Source: JAAZCI01 sp046462535
GTDB taxonomy: Bacteria > Pseudomonadota > Gammaproteobacteria > Cardiobacteriales > Wohlfahrtiimonadaceae
DNA: 38,820 nucleotides
Assembly: GCA_046462535.1 (NCBI GenBank)
Contig: JBKGVF010000025.1
Coordinates: 1 to 38,820, forward strand
Reading direction: 5' to 3'
In this document: positions 15,374 to 24,989 of the stretch, in pieces
Layout of the letters: every line of letters starts with the position of its first letter
How positions within the stretch are numbered: position 1 is the first letter of the stretch
Program-made: the position numbers and the translations under genes
Notes under the pieces: model-generated
Databases searched by the model: none
What the model saw: only the letters and a program-made list of their open reading frames with translations
Told to the model about the DNA's origin: nothing

Positions 15374-17322
15374 GCTAATTCCTCCTCTTTTTTATATGTT
15401 AATCGATAACGGGGATCTAAAATAGAGAGAAATGCGGCAATGGAGAGGAGTATCCCCCCAAGCCAAATCCAGCGAACAAAGGGCTTAACATATAGACGAA
15501 TCGCCCATGCATTCTCTGCACGCTCCTCTGCCAATGCAATATAGAGATCATCAATTAATGATGCACGGAGCGCTACTTCACTAATAGGTGAGCCACTCAC
15601 AGTATAAAAACGTTTTTCTGGATACATTGTTTTAATATGCTTCCCATTTTTATGTACCTGAAACGTGCCTCGTGTTGCAATATAGTTAGAACCATCTGCC
15701 TGCTCTAAACGCTCTAACGTAAAGTCATATTGCCGGATTGAGACTGTTTCACCCACCTTAATTAAAATATCCCGCTCAACACTATAGTGGGTCGTCAAAC
15801 TAATTCCTACAACCACTACAACCATTCCAAGATGCCCTAAATTCATTCCCCAACGGGAGAAACTCTGACCGATAATCCCTTTAATAAAGGACTCATTAGG
15901 GCGCTTATGTGCGTCTATCTCGAAGATTATACCTAGAACTACCCAGTAGCTTACGGTTAACCCTATAACCACTAGTAGATCTAAGCGTCCCGCATAGAGA
16001 TAGCTGCTTCCGATACCAAGGAGGAGGGCACCAATAGTCATATAAAGAAGTGGTTTATTGATTCGCCCTAGGTGATCTTTTCGGAAACGAATCAGGGGAG
16101 CTACACCCATTAATACCATTAAGACTATAGCAATCGGGACAGTATACTGATTAAAATATCCCTCCCCCACTGAGATTTTACCCACCTCTAAAATATCGAT
16201 AATAAGAGGGTAGAGAGTCCCTAACAAAACAACAAAGCATGCGATCGCTAATAAAATATTATTCACCAAAATGCCGGACTCTTTAGAAACCAGCGCATAG
16301 CTACTCTCTTGGCGGATCTTCCCTGAGCGCAATAGCAGCAGAATCAATGCGATAATAGTTACGATCGCAAGTAGAACTAAAATAAAGAGGCCTCGTGATG
16401 GATCGGAAGCGAATGAATGGACCGAGGTTAAGACTCCTGAGCGGACAAGGAAAGTACCTAATACACTTAGTGAGAAGGTGGCGATCGCCATGATCACACT
16501 CCAAAGTGTAAAGGCATTTCGTTTTTCAGTGGCTGCTAATGAGTGAAGGAGGGCTGTTCCCAAAATCCATGGTATAAGTGATGCATTCTCAACCGGATCC
16601 CAAAACCACCATCCACCCCAGCCAAGCTCGTAATATGCCCACCAACTTCCAATTGTCATTCCGAGAGTCAAAAATGCCCAAGCAGCTAAAGACCAAGGGC
16701 GAATCCAACGGATAGAGATTCGATCAACGTGCCCCGTCATTAAGAGTGCTAATACAAAGGCATATGGCACCGCATACCCCACATAACCTAAATAGAGTAG
16801 TGGGGGATGAATAATTAGGCCGAAATCTTGTAGCAGGGGGTTAAGATCTTGCCCATCATAAACCATCACACTTAAGTTTCGGGCAAAAGGATCTGATGTA
16901 AATACCAAAAAGGCGATAAAGCCTGCCGCAATAAATCCGAGTATAGCTAACGTAGCCCCAGAGAGCTCTAGAGGCATCTTTTTGGTGAAAACAACAACCA
17001 AGAGCATCCAAAAAGCAAGAGTTAAAACCCAAAGGAGCATCGACCCTTCATGCCCCCCCCATATCGCTGTTAACTTATAATACCAAGGCAGACGAGTATT
17101 GGAGTGATTCAGCACATACTGAAAGGTAAAATCATTCACCCAAAAAGCATAACCTAATGCTATAAACGAAAAAAGAATCAGTATAAAGAGCCAAACCGCT
17201 AAAGGTCGAGCGCTATACATTAGCTGCGGATTGCGATACTTCACTCCTATCAGAGGGAGAATCGCAAGTATGATCGATACACCTAATGCAAAATAGAGGG
17301 CAAGCTGTCCTACGGGAAGCAT
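15370..17322 (-). CDS. ccmF: Haem lyase CcmF
   Basis: Large polytopic membrane protein of the c-haem lyase complex. The WWD motif is WGGWWFWDPVENASLIPW, flanked by conserved His-bearing helices, and HEGSMLLWVL near the N-terminus is also typical. The frame is open to 17394, but I place the start at the internal ATG (complement of 17320-17322) because the protein then begins MLPVGQLALYFALG, has AAGGA 11 bases upstream and is 650 residues, very close to E. coli CcmF (647). Preceded by ccmE after about 100 bases, overlapping ccmG. Confidence 0.93.
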   Translation of the reverse strand: MLPVGQLALYFALGVSIILAILPLIGVKYRNPQLMYSARPLAVWLFILILFSFIALGYAFWVNDFTFQYVLNHSNTRLPWYYKLTAIWGGHEGSMLLWVLTLAFWMLLVVVFTKKMPLELSGATLAILGFIAAGFIAFLVFTSDPFARNLSVMVYDGQDLNPLLQDFGLIIHPPLLYLGYVGYAVPYAFVLALLMTGHVDRISIRWIRPWSLAAWAFLTLGMTIGSWWAYYELGWGGWWFWDPVENASLIPWILGTALLHSLAATEKRNAFTLWSVIMAIATFSLSVLGTFLVRSGVLTSVHSFASDPSRGLFILVLLAIVTIIALILLLLRSGKIRQESSYALVSKESGILVNNILLAIACFVVLLGTLYPLIIDILEVGKISVGEGYFNQYTVPIAIVLMVLMGVAPLIRFRKDHLGRINKPLLYMTIGALLLGIGSSYLYAGRLDLLVVIGLTVSYWVVLGIIFEIDAHKRPNESFIKGIIGQSFSRWGMNLGHLGMVVVVVGISLTTHYSVERDILIKVGETVSIRQYDFTLERLEQADGSNYIATRGTFQVHKNGKHIKTMYPEKRFYTVSGSPISEVALRASLIDDLYIALAEERAENAWAIRLYVKPFVRWIWLGGILLSIAAFLSILDPRYRLTYKKEEELA

Positions 17323-17423
17323 AATGGATCTTTTCCTTATCTTAGTGGCTGATTGTAGTGGTCCTATTAAGAAAGAGAGGGAGCAAGATACCAACAGACC
17401 CCGCCTCCCTCCATAAAGTATTA

Positions 17424-17870
17424 CTACTGCTCAGGCGCAACATGACCTGTTCGCTTGAGAGCATCAGCAACCTCAGGTGGCATATACTCTTCATCATGCT
17501 TCGCTAAAATCTCAGTAGCAACGAATGTATTATCGGGCTGGAGCATCCCTTCAGCAATGATCCCCTGCCCCTCGCGAAAAAGATCGGGCAAGATACCATC
17601 ATAAGTGATGGTTATCGGCTGTGCTGTTCCATCAACGATATCAAATACCACCTCTAAAGAATCTTCCCCCATCACTAATGAGCCATGCTCTACTAATCCT
17701 CCCACACGGATATTCTTCTCGTACGGGGCTTCGCCAGCATAAACTTCATCAGGCGAGTAGTAGAAACTCAACTGCTGTTTTGAGGCATACACAATAAAAC
17801 CGATAGAAATAAATGCGACAAACGTAATACTGAGTACTGCTAATGCTCTACTCTTCTGTTTTGGTGTCAT
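17424..17870 (-). CDS. ccmE: Periplasmic haem chaperone CcmE
   Basis: 148 residues: an N-terminal membrane anchor (about 10-28), an OB-fold beta barrel with IRVGGLVEHGSL, and the haem-binding motif HDEEYMPPEV with His125 for covalent attachment and Tyr129. It carries haem from CcmC to CcmF. The start overlaps the end of ccmD by four bases. Confidence 0.95.
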   Translation of the reverse strand: MTPKQKSRALAVLSITFVAFISIGFIVYASKQQLSFYYSPDEVYAGEAPYEKNIRVGGLVEHGSLVMGEDSLEVVFDIVDGTAQPITITYDGILPDLFREGQGIIAEGMLQPDNTFVATEILAKHDEEYMPPEVADALKRTGHVAPEQ

Positions 17871-18052
17871 TTATCTAATCCCTCTCTAGTTAACTCCCGC
17901 TCTAATTTTTTTGTCTCTAAAGCAAGAGATATTAATAAAATAGCTGTTGTTATGAAGAAAAATCCATAACTCAACCAAACATGAATGCCATGTTTGCCCA
18001 TCTGAATAAATTCAGAAAAGCTCTCAAACGCCATTAAATCAAATAATGACAT
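17867..18052 (-). CDS. ccmD: Haem exporter accessory protein CcmD
   Basis: 61-residue single-pass protein. MAFESFSEFIQMGKHGIHVWLSYG just before the membrane helix (about 27-46) is characteristic of CcmD (family pattern: MG-x-H-x-x-x-VW-x-[AS]Y), followed by a charged tail LETKKLERELTREG. It holds CcmC and CcmE together during haem loading. Nine bases after ccmC, overlapping ccmE. Confidence 0.9.
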   Translation of the reverse strand: MSLFDLMAFESFSEFIQMGKHGIHVWLSYGFFFITTAILLISLALETKKLERELTREGLDK

Positions 18053-18061
18053 AACGACTCC

Positions 18062-18814
18062 TTAATTATTCATATAGTGCCGCTGTAGGCGCTCTTTATA
18101 GATTAATGTAACACTCTTTTTCCCAACATAGGCAAAAGAGAAGACAAAAGTTGCTGCAATCATTGTTAAAAGGGGAATAAGCATCACTGCTGGCATACTT
18201 GGACCACCCTTGGCAAAGAGCGTACTTGTTTGATGAATAGATTCAAAGTAGTAGACAGAAAACTTAATAATAGGCACCATCACAACCCCAATTAATGAGA
18301 GAAGAGAGATCATCTGATCGGCCTTCTCACGCTCATCAAATGCGGCATCTAGAGCGATATAGCCTAAATAGAGGAAGAAGAGTATCAACTGTGATGTTAG
18401 TCGTATATCCCACTCCCACCACGTACCCCATGTTGGCTGGCCCCAAATCGCTCCCGTTACTAGAGTCACCAAAGTGTAATAAGCCCCTAGTATTGCCGAT
18501 GCTCGCGCTAATATCACAGCAATTTTAATGCGCCAAATAAGATAAATAGCACTCATAACTGCCATAAAGAGGTAGACTAAGGTGGAGAAAATGGCCGCAG
18601 GCACATGGATATAGATGATGCGAAAACTGTTACCTTGCTGATAATCGGCGGGCGCATAAAGTAGCCCCATAATAAGGCCAAGAACGGCCAGTAACAAACT
18701 GATACGAAAGAGTGATGGAGTGACCCGTTTTGAGAAAGGCACAAAAAATTTATAACTCAGTAAACGATAAAAACCAACAAAGATCGATTGCTTTCTCTTT
18801 CTTTCTCTTGCCAT
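18062..18814 (-). CDS. ccmC: Haem transporter/handling protein CcmC
   Basis: 250 residues, six membrane helices, with the WWD motif WGTWWEWDIRLTSQLILF and the flanking conserved stretches YIHVPAAIFS and FESIHQTST that contain the haem-ligand histidines. It loads haem onto CcmE. AGGACG about 8 bases upstream supports the ATG at 18814. It is the first gene of the ccm cluster here, so the operon promoter should lie in 18815-18960. Confidence 0.94.
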   Translation of the reverse strand: MARERKRKQSIFVGFYRLLSYKFFVPFSKRVTPSLFRISLLLAVLGLIMGLLYAPADYQQGNSFRIIYIHVPAAIFSTLVYLFMAVMSAIYLIWRIKIAVILARASAILGAYYTLVTLVTGAIWGQPTWGTWWEWDIRLTSQLILFFLYLGYIALDAAFDEREKADQMISLLSLIGVVMVPIIKFSVYYFESIHQTSTLFAKGGPSMPAVMLIPLLTMIAATFVFSFAYVGKKSVTLIYKERLQRHYMNN

Positions 18815-19125
18815 TGAAATTCGTCCTAACCCTAAGTTATATGCCTATTATATCTATTGGTTAAACAGCCCTTACATCCCTTGATCTGCTAACACTTGAG
18901 AATCTGTCAGTATACTGGAATCTTAACAAACATGAAAACAAAAACCGAAATAGATTCCCGCTATCTCTTCTATTTGATTCCCTTATGAGTTATAAAAGGG
19001 GGGTGAAATAATAATTATAATAACATTGAGCTTCTAGGGCTTTGCTTCTTGAGCTATGCCCTTTCTACCATAATGATTCATGTTAAAATGGAGCTCTTAT
19101 AATCGTAAGAGGAGGTCTGACCTAT
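18815..19125. other. Divergent intergenic region ccmC / pntAa
   Basis: This 311-base AT-rich stretch has no coding-like frame. It must carry the ccm promoter (a -10-like TATAAT reads on the minus strand at the complement of 18847-18852, without a clear -35) and the pntAa promoter (TATAAT at 19016-19021 and 19098-19103 on the plus strand, again with poor -35 boxes). I see no terminator, tRNA or clear regulator palindrome. Confidence 0.4.
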
Positions 19126-20250
19126 ATGGCAAACAATATTGTTGTACTTAAAGAGCGTGCCGAGCGGGAGCATCGTGTAGCGCTTGATCCTGTAACGGCT
19201 AAACGATTTATCGATTTAGGTTTATCCGTAACTGTAACACCCTCAGCAGGCGAGCTAGCCTACTTTGATGATGAAGAGTATCAAAAGCATGGGGTCTCCG
19301 TTGCTGATCCAACCTATCAAGAGCGTGATATTATCCTTGTAGTGCAGCCTCCTACCCTCGATGAGATTGCTCAATTTAAGCCTGGATCAATTGTGGTGGG
19401 TCTACTTAATCCATACCAAAACCTTGAGATTGTTAACGCTCTGAAAGAGGCAGAAGTTAGTGCTATAGCGCTTGAGCTCGTTCCACGTATCACGCGGGCT
19501 CAAAGTATGGATGCCCTCTCATCACAAGCAGCAATCTCAGGCTATCAAGGGGCACTGCTTGCTGCTGAAAAAGCACCGCGATTCTTCCCAATGTTAACAA
19601 CTGCCGCAGGAACAATCCGGCCTGCTCGGGTCGTAGTGATTGGTGCAGGTGTTGCCGGTCTACAGGCTATTGCCACCGCCCGCAGAATCGGCGCTGAAGT
19701 AGAAGCGTATGATATTCGCTCTGCTGCAAAAGGAGATGTTGAATCACTCGGCGCTAAGCTTATCGACACTGGCGTAGATGCAAGTGGTGAAGGTGGTTAT
19801 GCACGTGAATTAACCGAAGAGGAGCAAGCTCTGCAAGCACAGGCGCTCTCTAACCACCTTGCGTTAGCACACGCTGTCATCTCTACCGCAGCAATTCCTG
19901 GCCGTAGAGCACCCCTTATCATTACTAAAGAGATGGTCGAACGTATGCCTAAGGGAGCCGTTATTATTGATCTAGCAGCAGAAACAGGTGGTAACTGTGA
20001 GCTCACCGTTGCCAATGAGGTGATCGAACATAATGGAGTAACCATCTACGGCCCAACCAATCTTCCATCTCAAGCTGCGATCCATGCAACAGAGATGTAT
20101 GCCCGCAATATCTACAATCTTCTCTCCCCCTTTATCGAAGAGGGTGAGCTTAAGCTCGATCTTGATGAGGAGATTATTCGTGAATGTATTATCACCCATG
20201 CAGGTGAAATTCGTTCTTCCCGTATCCGTACTCTTATGGAGGAAAACTAG
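19126..20250 (+). CDS. pntAa: NAD(P) transhydrogenase subunit alpha, domain I part (PntAa)
   Basis: 374 residues forming the NAD(H)-binding domain I. ALDPVTAKRF near the N-terminus, RITRAQSMDALSSQA at the substrate site and the dinucleotide fold VVVIGAGVAGLQA are present. It ends before the membrane part, which is the next gene: the two-gene alpha subunit seen in alphaproteobacteria and many other bacteria rather than the fused PntA of E. coli. It is soluble and docks on PntAb/PntB. GGAGG lies 10 bases before the ATG. Confidence 0.93.
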   Translation: MANNIVVLKERAEREHRVALDPVTAKRFIDLGLSVTVTPSAGELAYFDDEEYQKHGVSVADPTYQERDIILVVQPPTLDEIAQFKPGSIVVGLLNPYQNLEIVNALKEAEVSAIALELVPRITRAQSMDALSSQAAISGYQGALLAAEKAPRFFPMLTTAAGTIRPARVVVIGAGVAGLQAIATARRIGAEVEAYDIRSAAKGDVESLGAKLIDTGVDASGEGGYARELTEEEQALQAQALSNHLALAHAVISTAAIPGRRAPLIITKEMVERMPKGAVIIDLAAETGGNCELTVANEVIEHNGVTIYGPTNLPSQAAIHATEMYARNIYNLLSPFIEEGELKLDLDEEIIRECIITHAGEIRSSRIRTLMEEN

Positions 20251-20541
20251 ATGATTACCGGTTTTGCCGCACTCTATCTTATTGTTATATCTGGTATCGT
20301 AGGATTTGAAGTTATCTCACGAGTACCCTCAATTCTACATACCCCACTGATGTCAGGCTCAAACTTTATTCATGGAATTGTCCTTATTGGGGGTATTATC
20401 GCCCTTGGACATGCAGAGGGTTTCTGGCAAACACTCTTTGCCTTTTTGGCCGTCGCCCTTGGGGCTGCCAATGCGGTTGGTGGCTATATTGTCACTGAGC
20501 GTATGCTTGAGATGTTTAAACCAAGTCAAAAGGAGCAATAA
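20251..20541 (+). CDS. pntAb: NAD(P) transhydrogenase subunit alpha, membrane part (PntAb)
   Basis: 96 residues with three to four hydrophobic segments and the conserved GFEVISRVPSILHTPLMS region and AVGGYIVTERML end of PntA domain II. It forms half of the proton channel with PntB. The ATG follows the pntAa stop codon with no gap, pointing to translational coupling. Confidence 0.92.
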   Translation: MITGFAALYLIVISGIVGFEVISRVPSILHTPLMSGSNFIHGIVLIGGIIALGHAEGFWQTLFAFLAVALGAANAVGGYIVTERMLEMFKPSQKEQ

Positions 20542-20544
20542 ACA

Positions 20545-22011
20545 ATGCAATTTTTCGTTGAAATCGGCTACTTTATTACAGCCATAATCTTTATTATTGC
20601 CCTTAAACGAATGAGCCACCCCTCCACAGCACAAGGGGGCGTTTTAGCCGCTGGCTGGGCAATGGTATTTGCAACAGTAATCTCTCTTTTCCACCCAGAG
20701 GTTTCTAAAAATTACTTCCTAATCATTTTAGCCATCGCTATTGGGGGTGGCTGGGCCTATCGCTCTGCACTAAAGGTAGAGATGACCGATATGCCGCAGA
20801 TGATTGCAATCTATAATGGTGCCGGTGGTGGCTCAGCAGCATTGATTGGTGCTATCGCCCTACTTCAGGTAACACAACCATCTGCTGACGTTTCTGCTAA
20901 TCTGGCACTTCTATCGGAGCAGGCGGAGCTTCTTAATGAACCTACATTAGCAAAGAGTATCTTAACCAGCGCTACTCCCTCAAAACCCCTTATTTTATTA
21001 GCGGCAATTGGTGGCTTAATTGGGGCTGTCTCCCTAACTGGTTCGATTGTTGCATGGGCGAAGCTTGATGGACGAATGCGTAAAGAGATCCGTATCAAAG
21101 GGCGTAACTTCATTAATCTAGTACTATTTGGCACTGCTCTACTCTTTGCACTCATTATAGCTAGCCTCCCAGAGCCACACTATGGATTAATCACCCTCTT
21201 TTTCCTGATTACTCTTCTATTAGGTGTCTTAATTGCCATTCCTATTGGGGGTGCAGATATGCCTGTCATCATCTCACTCTTTAATGCGTTAACTGGTATT
21301 GCGGTAGCCTTTGAAGGGATTGCACTCCAAAATGGAGGATTAATTATCGCAGGAACCGTAGTGGGTGCGGCAGGAACGCTGTTGACCCAATTAATGGCTA
21401 AAGGGATGAATCGCTCCTTAAGCAATGTCCTCTTCTCCAACTTTGGTGCTGGCGGTGGTGAAGCTCAAGAGATCGAAGGTAGTATGAAACCCGTTAGTGC
21501 AGGTGATGCCGCTACAACTATGAACTTTGCGAACAAAGTGATTATTGTGCCTGGATATGGATTAGCAGCAGCACAAGCTCAACACCAAGTTGCGGAGTTT
21601 ACCAAGCTCCTTCAGACCCGTGGAATAGAGGTCAAGTTTGCAATTCATCCGGTTGCTGGGCGAATGCCTGGTCATATGAACGTCTTAATCGCTGAAGCGG
21701 GCATTCCTTATGATTTAATCTTTGATCTAGATGAGATCAATGATGAATTTAAAGAGGCCGATGCAGTAGTGGTTATTGGGGCAAATGACGTTGTCAACCC
21801 AGCTGCTCGAACCGATGAGTCAAGCCCAATCTTTGGGATGCCCATCTTAAATGCCGATCAAGCCAAGCAGGTCTTTGTCGTTAAACGTGGTGAAGGCCGT
21901 GGTTTCTCAGGCATTGAGAACCATCTCTTCTACCTCGATAATACAAATATGATCTATGGGGATGCGAAAAAGGTGGTTGCCGATATGATTACAACTCTGA
22001 AAGATCTTTAA
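20545..22011 (+). CDS. pntB: NAD(P) transhydrogenase subunit beta (PntB)
   Basis: 488 residues: a polytopic N-terminal half (domain II) with YNGAGGGSAALIGA, then the NADP(H)-binding domain III starting at about 310 with VIIVPGYGLAAAQAQH and the loop GRMPGHMNVLIAEA. It couples proton entry to NADPH formation from NADH. Three bases after pntAb, with AAAGGAG just upstream. A strong terminator follows. Confidence 0.95.
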   Translation: MQFFVEIGYFITAIIFIIALKRMSHPSTAQGGVLAAGWAMVFATVISLFHPEVSKNYFLIILAIAIGGGWAYRSALKVEMTDMPQMIAIYNGAGGGSAALIGAIALLQVTQPSADVSANLALLSEQAELLNEPTLAKSILTSATPSKPLILLAAIGGLIGAVSLTGSIVAWAKLDGRMRKEIRIKGRNFINLVLFGTALLFALIIASLPEPHYGLITLFFLITLLLGVLIAIPIGGADMPVIISLFNALTGIAVAFEGIALQNGGLIIAGTVVGAAGTLLTQLMAKGMNRSLSNVLFSNFGAGGGEAQEIEGSMKPVSAGDAATTMNFANKVIIVPGYGLAAAQAQHQVAEFTKLLQTRGIEVKFAIHPVAGRMPGHMNVLIAEAGIPYDLIFDLDEINDEFKEADAVVVIGANDVVNPAARTDESSPIFGMPILNADQAKQVFVVKRGEGRGFSGIENHLFYLDNTNMIYGDAKKVVADMITTLKDL

Positions 22012-22026
22012 TCTTCATAATAATCT

Positions 22027-22069
22027 GAGAGCCCTAGGAGTAACGCAACTCCTAGGGCTCTCTTTTTTT
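22027..22069 (+). terminator. Intrinsic terminator after pntB
   Basis: A perfect 14-bp stem (GAGAGCCCTAGGAG at 22027-22040 with its complement at 22049-22062), an 8-base loop and seven Ts. It begins 15 bases after the pntB stop. Confidence 0.92.
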
Positions 22070-22135
22070 GACTGAACGGTTGAGCGCTACACCTCATTGA
22101 TCACCGTCGATCAATCGATAGCTCATTTAGCGGTA

Positions 22136-24871
22136 TTAGTGGGCTGCATCCCAGTTTGCCCCTACTCCAATCTCAATAGGGAGCGGGATGCTCAACTCAG
22201 TAATACCACTCATACACTCCTTAAGCAGTGGCTTAAGGAGCTCTAACTCTTCATCAGGCACCTCTAAGATCAACTCATCATGCACCTGAAGAATTAAGCG
22301 ACTACGCAATTTTTTCCTCTTTAGTGCTGCATCAACACGAATCATAGCCATTTTAATAAGATCCGCCGCTGTGCCCTGTAGAGGAGCATTGATAGCAATA
22401 CGCTCTGCCGCTGCACGTAATGCGGGAACACGCCCTTTAATATCGGGCAGATAGAGGCGGCGTCCAAAGAGTGTCTCTACATACCCCTGCTCTCGCCCCT
22501 GCTCTTTTGCTCTCTCCATATAGGCTAATACTCCAGGATAACGGCTAAAGTAGAGACTAATATACTCCTGTGCTTGGCTCCGAGTTACATCGATCTGACG
22601 CGCTAAGCCAAAAGCTCCCATTCCATAAATGAGTCCAAAGTTAATCGCCTTAGCTGAATTACGATCAATAGGGGTCACATCATCAATCGGTAAACCAAAA
22701 ACTTCTGATGCGGTAGCGGCGTGAATATCTAAATTATTATTAAAGGCCTCAATCAAACCCTTATCCTGTGAAAAGTGCGCCATTAACCGCAACTCTACCT
22801 GTGAGTAGTCCGCTGAAACTAATTGGCACCCCTCTTTTGCAATAAATGCCTCTCGAATGCGTCGCCCCTCTTTAGTACGTGTAGGGATATTCTGTAAATT
22901 AGGCTCCGATGATGAAAGACGTCCCGTGCTCGTTAATGCCTGATTAAAGGAGGTGTGAATTCGTCCTGTTTTCGGATTGATCTGCTCAATTAACGAGTCT
23001 GTGTAGGTGGAACTCAACTTAGCAAACTCACGATGCTCCAGGATAAGCTTCGGTAACGGGTAATCGAGCGCTAGCTGATTCAATACAGCCTCATTGGTAG
23101 AGGGACGACCTCCTGGTGTTTTGCGTAAAACAGGCAACCCCAGCTTCTCAAAGAGGATCTCACCCACCTGTTTAGATGAGGCAAGATTAAACTCCTCCCC
23201 TGCTAGCGCAAAAGCCTCCTCTTCTAATACAGAAAGACGTGCCTGAAACTCAGCTTGTAGAGCAGTCAAGTGATCTGAATCCACCAAGATGCCAGTGTGC
23301 TCCATCTCTGCAAGAATAGAGACTAAGGGTATCTCCACCTCTTGATAGAGACGATAGCTTTCGGGATGCTTCTGTAGTTGCGGTAAGATAGCATGCCGCA
23401 ATCGTAGAGTAATATCAGCATCTTCACAGGCATAATGCTCTGCAATATCGATCTCAATCTCATCAAAACTCTTTTGATTGCGCCCCTTACCAGCAATTTT
23501 TTCAAATGGAGTTGTCGTTACACCCAAAAAATCCTTAGCTAAATCATCCATATTATGACGCCGCTCTGTCGGGTTTAGAAGATAACTAGCTAACATCGTA
23601 TCATCAACAATACCCTTAATATTAGCGCCATAACGCTTTAAGATATGCCAATCAAATTTAATATTTTGCCCCACCTTTGGGATCGTCTCATCCGCCAAAA
23701 TAGGGGAGAGCAGCTCAATCGCCCCCTCAATTGTGAGATGCTCAGTAAGCCCCTCATGCTTAAAGGGGATATAGACTGCCTCCCCTACTGCATAAGAGAG
23801 TGAAATGCCTACTAAATTCGCTTGCATAAAATTGAGCCCATCTGTCTCAGTATCTAATGCAAGATACGCTGCCTTTTGAGCCCCTTCTAAATATTGGTGA
23901 AGCTCAATTGCCGTTGTGATTCGGCGATAACTAAGAAGAGTCGGCTCTGCCGGTGGAATCCACCCCTCCCCCTTCTTTTCACCCCCTTTATCTACTGGCG
24001 GTGCGAAAGTTGGCGCCTCTTCACCATCTAGCTCAATTAAGAGCTGACGAAAACCAAATTCTTGATAGATTAAGCGTAATTTCTCTTCATCACGATCATT
24101 TGGTGTTAAATCCTCAAGAGTGATCTCTAAGTCTGCATCAATTTTTAATGTTGTTAATGTGCGTGATAATTTAAGCTGCTCTATATTCTCTCGCAAACGC
24201 TCCCCAATCTTGCCACCAAACTGATCAGCATTCTCAATAATGGCATCAATATCACCCCACTTCGCCAACCACTTTGCCGCAGTCTTAGGACCCACTCCCG
24301 GAATGCCGGGAATATTATCAGAACTATCCCCCATTAAGCTCAAATAGTCGCGAATCGATTCAGGGTAGACACCATATTTCTCAAAAACCCCCTCACGATC
24401 GAGCATCTCATTTTTCATTCCGTCATACATATTGATGACACCATCGTCAATTAGCTGGGTTAAATCTTTGTCGCTCGAGGCAATAATAGTCCGCAACCCT
24501 TTCTGCTTAGCGTCTAACGCTAACGTTGCAATAACATCATCTGCTTCAACACCGGGGATGATGAGGCGTGGGTAGCCAAGATAATCGATTATCTCATAAA
24601 GGGGTTCAATCTGAACTCTCAGATCCTCCGGCATCGGTGGGCGATGTGCTTTATAATCTGGATAGAGCTCATTGCGAAATGTTTTCCCACTTGCATCAAA
24701 GACGACAGCCATATACTTGGGATCAAACTCCTTTAGCAGGCGTCCAAACATATTGATCACCCCACGAATTGCTCCTGTTGGTCGTCCATCTGGCGATTTA
24801 AGTGGAGGCAACGCATGGAAGGCTCGAAAGAGAAAATTAGATCCATCAATCACTAAAAATGTGTTACTCAT
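22136..24871 (-). CDS. polA: DNA polymerase I
   Basis: 911 residues with all three domains. 5'-3' exonuclease (1-about 290): IDGSNFLFRAFHALP, VFDASGKTFRN and SSDKDL. 3'-5' exonuclease: LALDTETDGLN, GQNIKFDWH and YACEDADITLRL, so the DEDD residues are kept and proofreading should be active. Polymerase: DYSQVELRLMAHFS (motif A), RNSAKAINFGLIYGM (motif B) and LQVHDELILE (motif C). It serves Okazaki fragment maturation and repair. The ribosome site before the ATG at 24871 is weak. It is monocistronic and converges with pntB. Confidence 0.97.
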   Translation of the reverse strand: MSNTFLVIDGSNFLFRAFHALPPLKSPDGRPTGAIRGVINMFGRLLKEFDPKYMAVVFDASGKTFRNELYPDYKAHRPPMPEDLRVQIEPLYEIIDYLGYPRLIIPGVEADDVIATLALDAKQKGLRTIIASSDKDLTQLIDDGVINMYDGMKNEMLDREGVFEKYGVYPESIRDYLSLMGDSSDNIPGIPGVGPKTAAKWLAKWGDIDAIIENADQFGGKIGERLRENIEQLKLSRTLTTLKIDADLEITLEDLTPNDRDEEKLRLIYQEFGFRQLLIELDGEEAPTFAPPVDKGGEKKGEGWIPPAEPTLLSYRRITTAIELHQYLEGAQKAAYLALDTETDGLNFMQANLVGISLSYAVGEAVYIPFKHEGLTEHLTIEGAIELLSPILADETIPKVGQNIKFDWHILKRYGANIKGIVDDTMLASYLLNPTERRHNMDDLAKDFLGVTTTPFEKIAGKGRNQKSFDEIEIDIAEHYACEDADITLRLRHAILPQLQKHPESYRLYQEVEIPLVSILAEMEHTGILVDSDHLTALQAEFQARLSVLEEEAFALAGEEFNLASSKQVGEILFEKLGLPVLRKTPGGRPSTNEAVLNQLALDYPLPKLILEHREFAKLSSTYTDSLIEQINPKTGRIHTSFNQALTSTGRLSSSEPNLQNIPTRTKEGRRIREAFIAKEGCQLVSADYSQVELRLMAHFSQDKGLIEAFNNNLDIHAATASEVFGLPIDDVTPIDRNSAKAINFGLIYGMGAFGLARQIDVTRSQAQEYISLYFSRYPGVLAYMERAKEQGREQGYVETLFGRRLYLPDIKGRVPALRAAAERIAINAPLQGTAADLIKMAMIRVDAALKRKKLRSRLILQVHDELILEVPDEELELLKPLLKECMSGITELSIPLPIEIGVGANWDAAH

Positions 24872-24895
24872 AGGAGATATATACCCTTAAAATAG

Positions 24896-24930
24896 AATCA
24901 CCTCACAAAGAGGTGAGGTGATTATCTTGC
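24896..24930 (-). terminator. Hairpin after the TauE/SafE permease gene
   Basis: AATCACCTCAC (24896-24906) and GTGAGGTGATT (24913-24923) form an 11-bp stem with a 6-base loop. On the minus strand it is followed by TCTATTTTAA, a modest U-tract. It lies between the permease stop (24990) and the polA start (24871). Confidence 0.55.
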
Positions 24931-24989
24931 TTATCTAGAATGCTTACATACTTCTCTCAATCTACTACATGCCGCGATAAAAATTAAGG

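Noticed and set aside
15370..17394. Longer ccmF start giving 674 residues
   Set aside because: The 24 extra residues are not CcmF-like, and the internal ATG at 17322 has a ribosome site and gives the standard length.
19126..20541. Split PntA as a broken gene
   Set aside because: The two-gene alpha subunit (PntAa, PntAb) is a normal arrangement in many bacteria; both parts are complete and abutting.
22097..22116. TTGATC...GATCAA palindrome downstream of polA
   Set aside because: It resembles an FNR site only superficially: the half-sites are spaced too far apart, it lies at a convergent 3' junction, and no T-run makes it a terminator.
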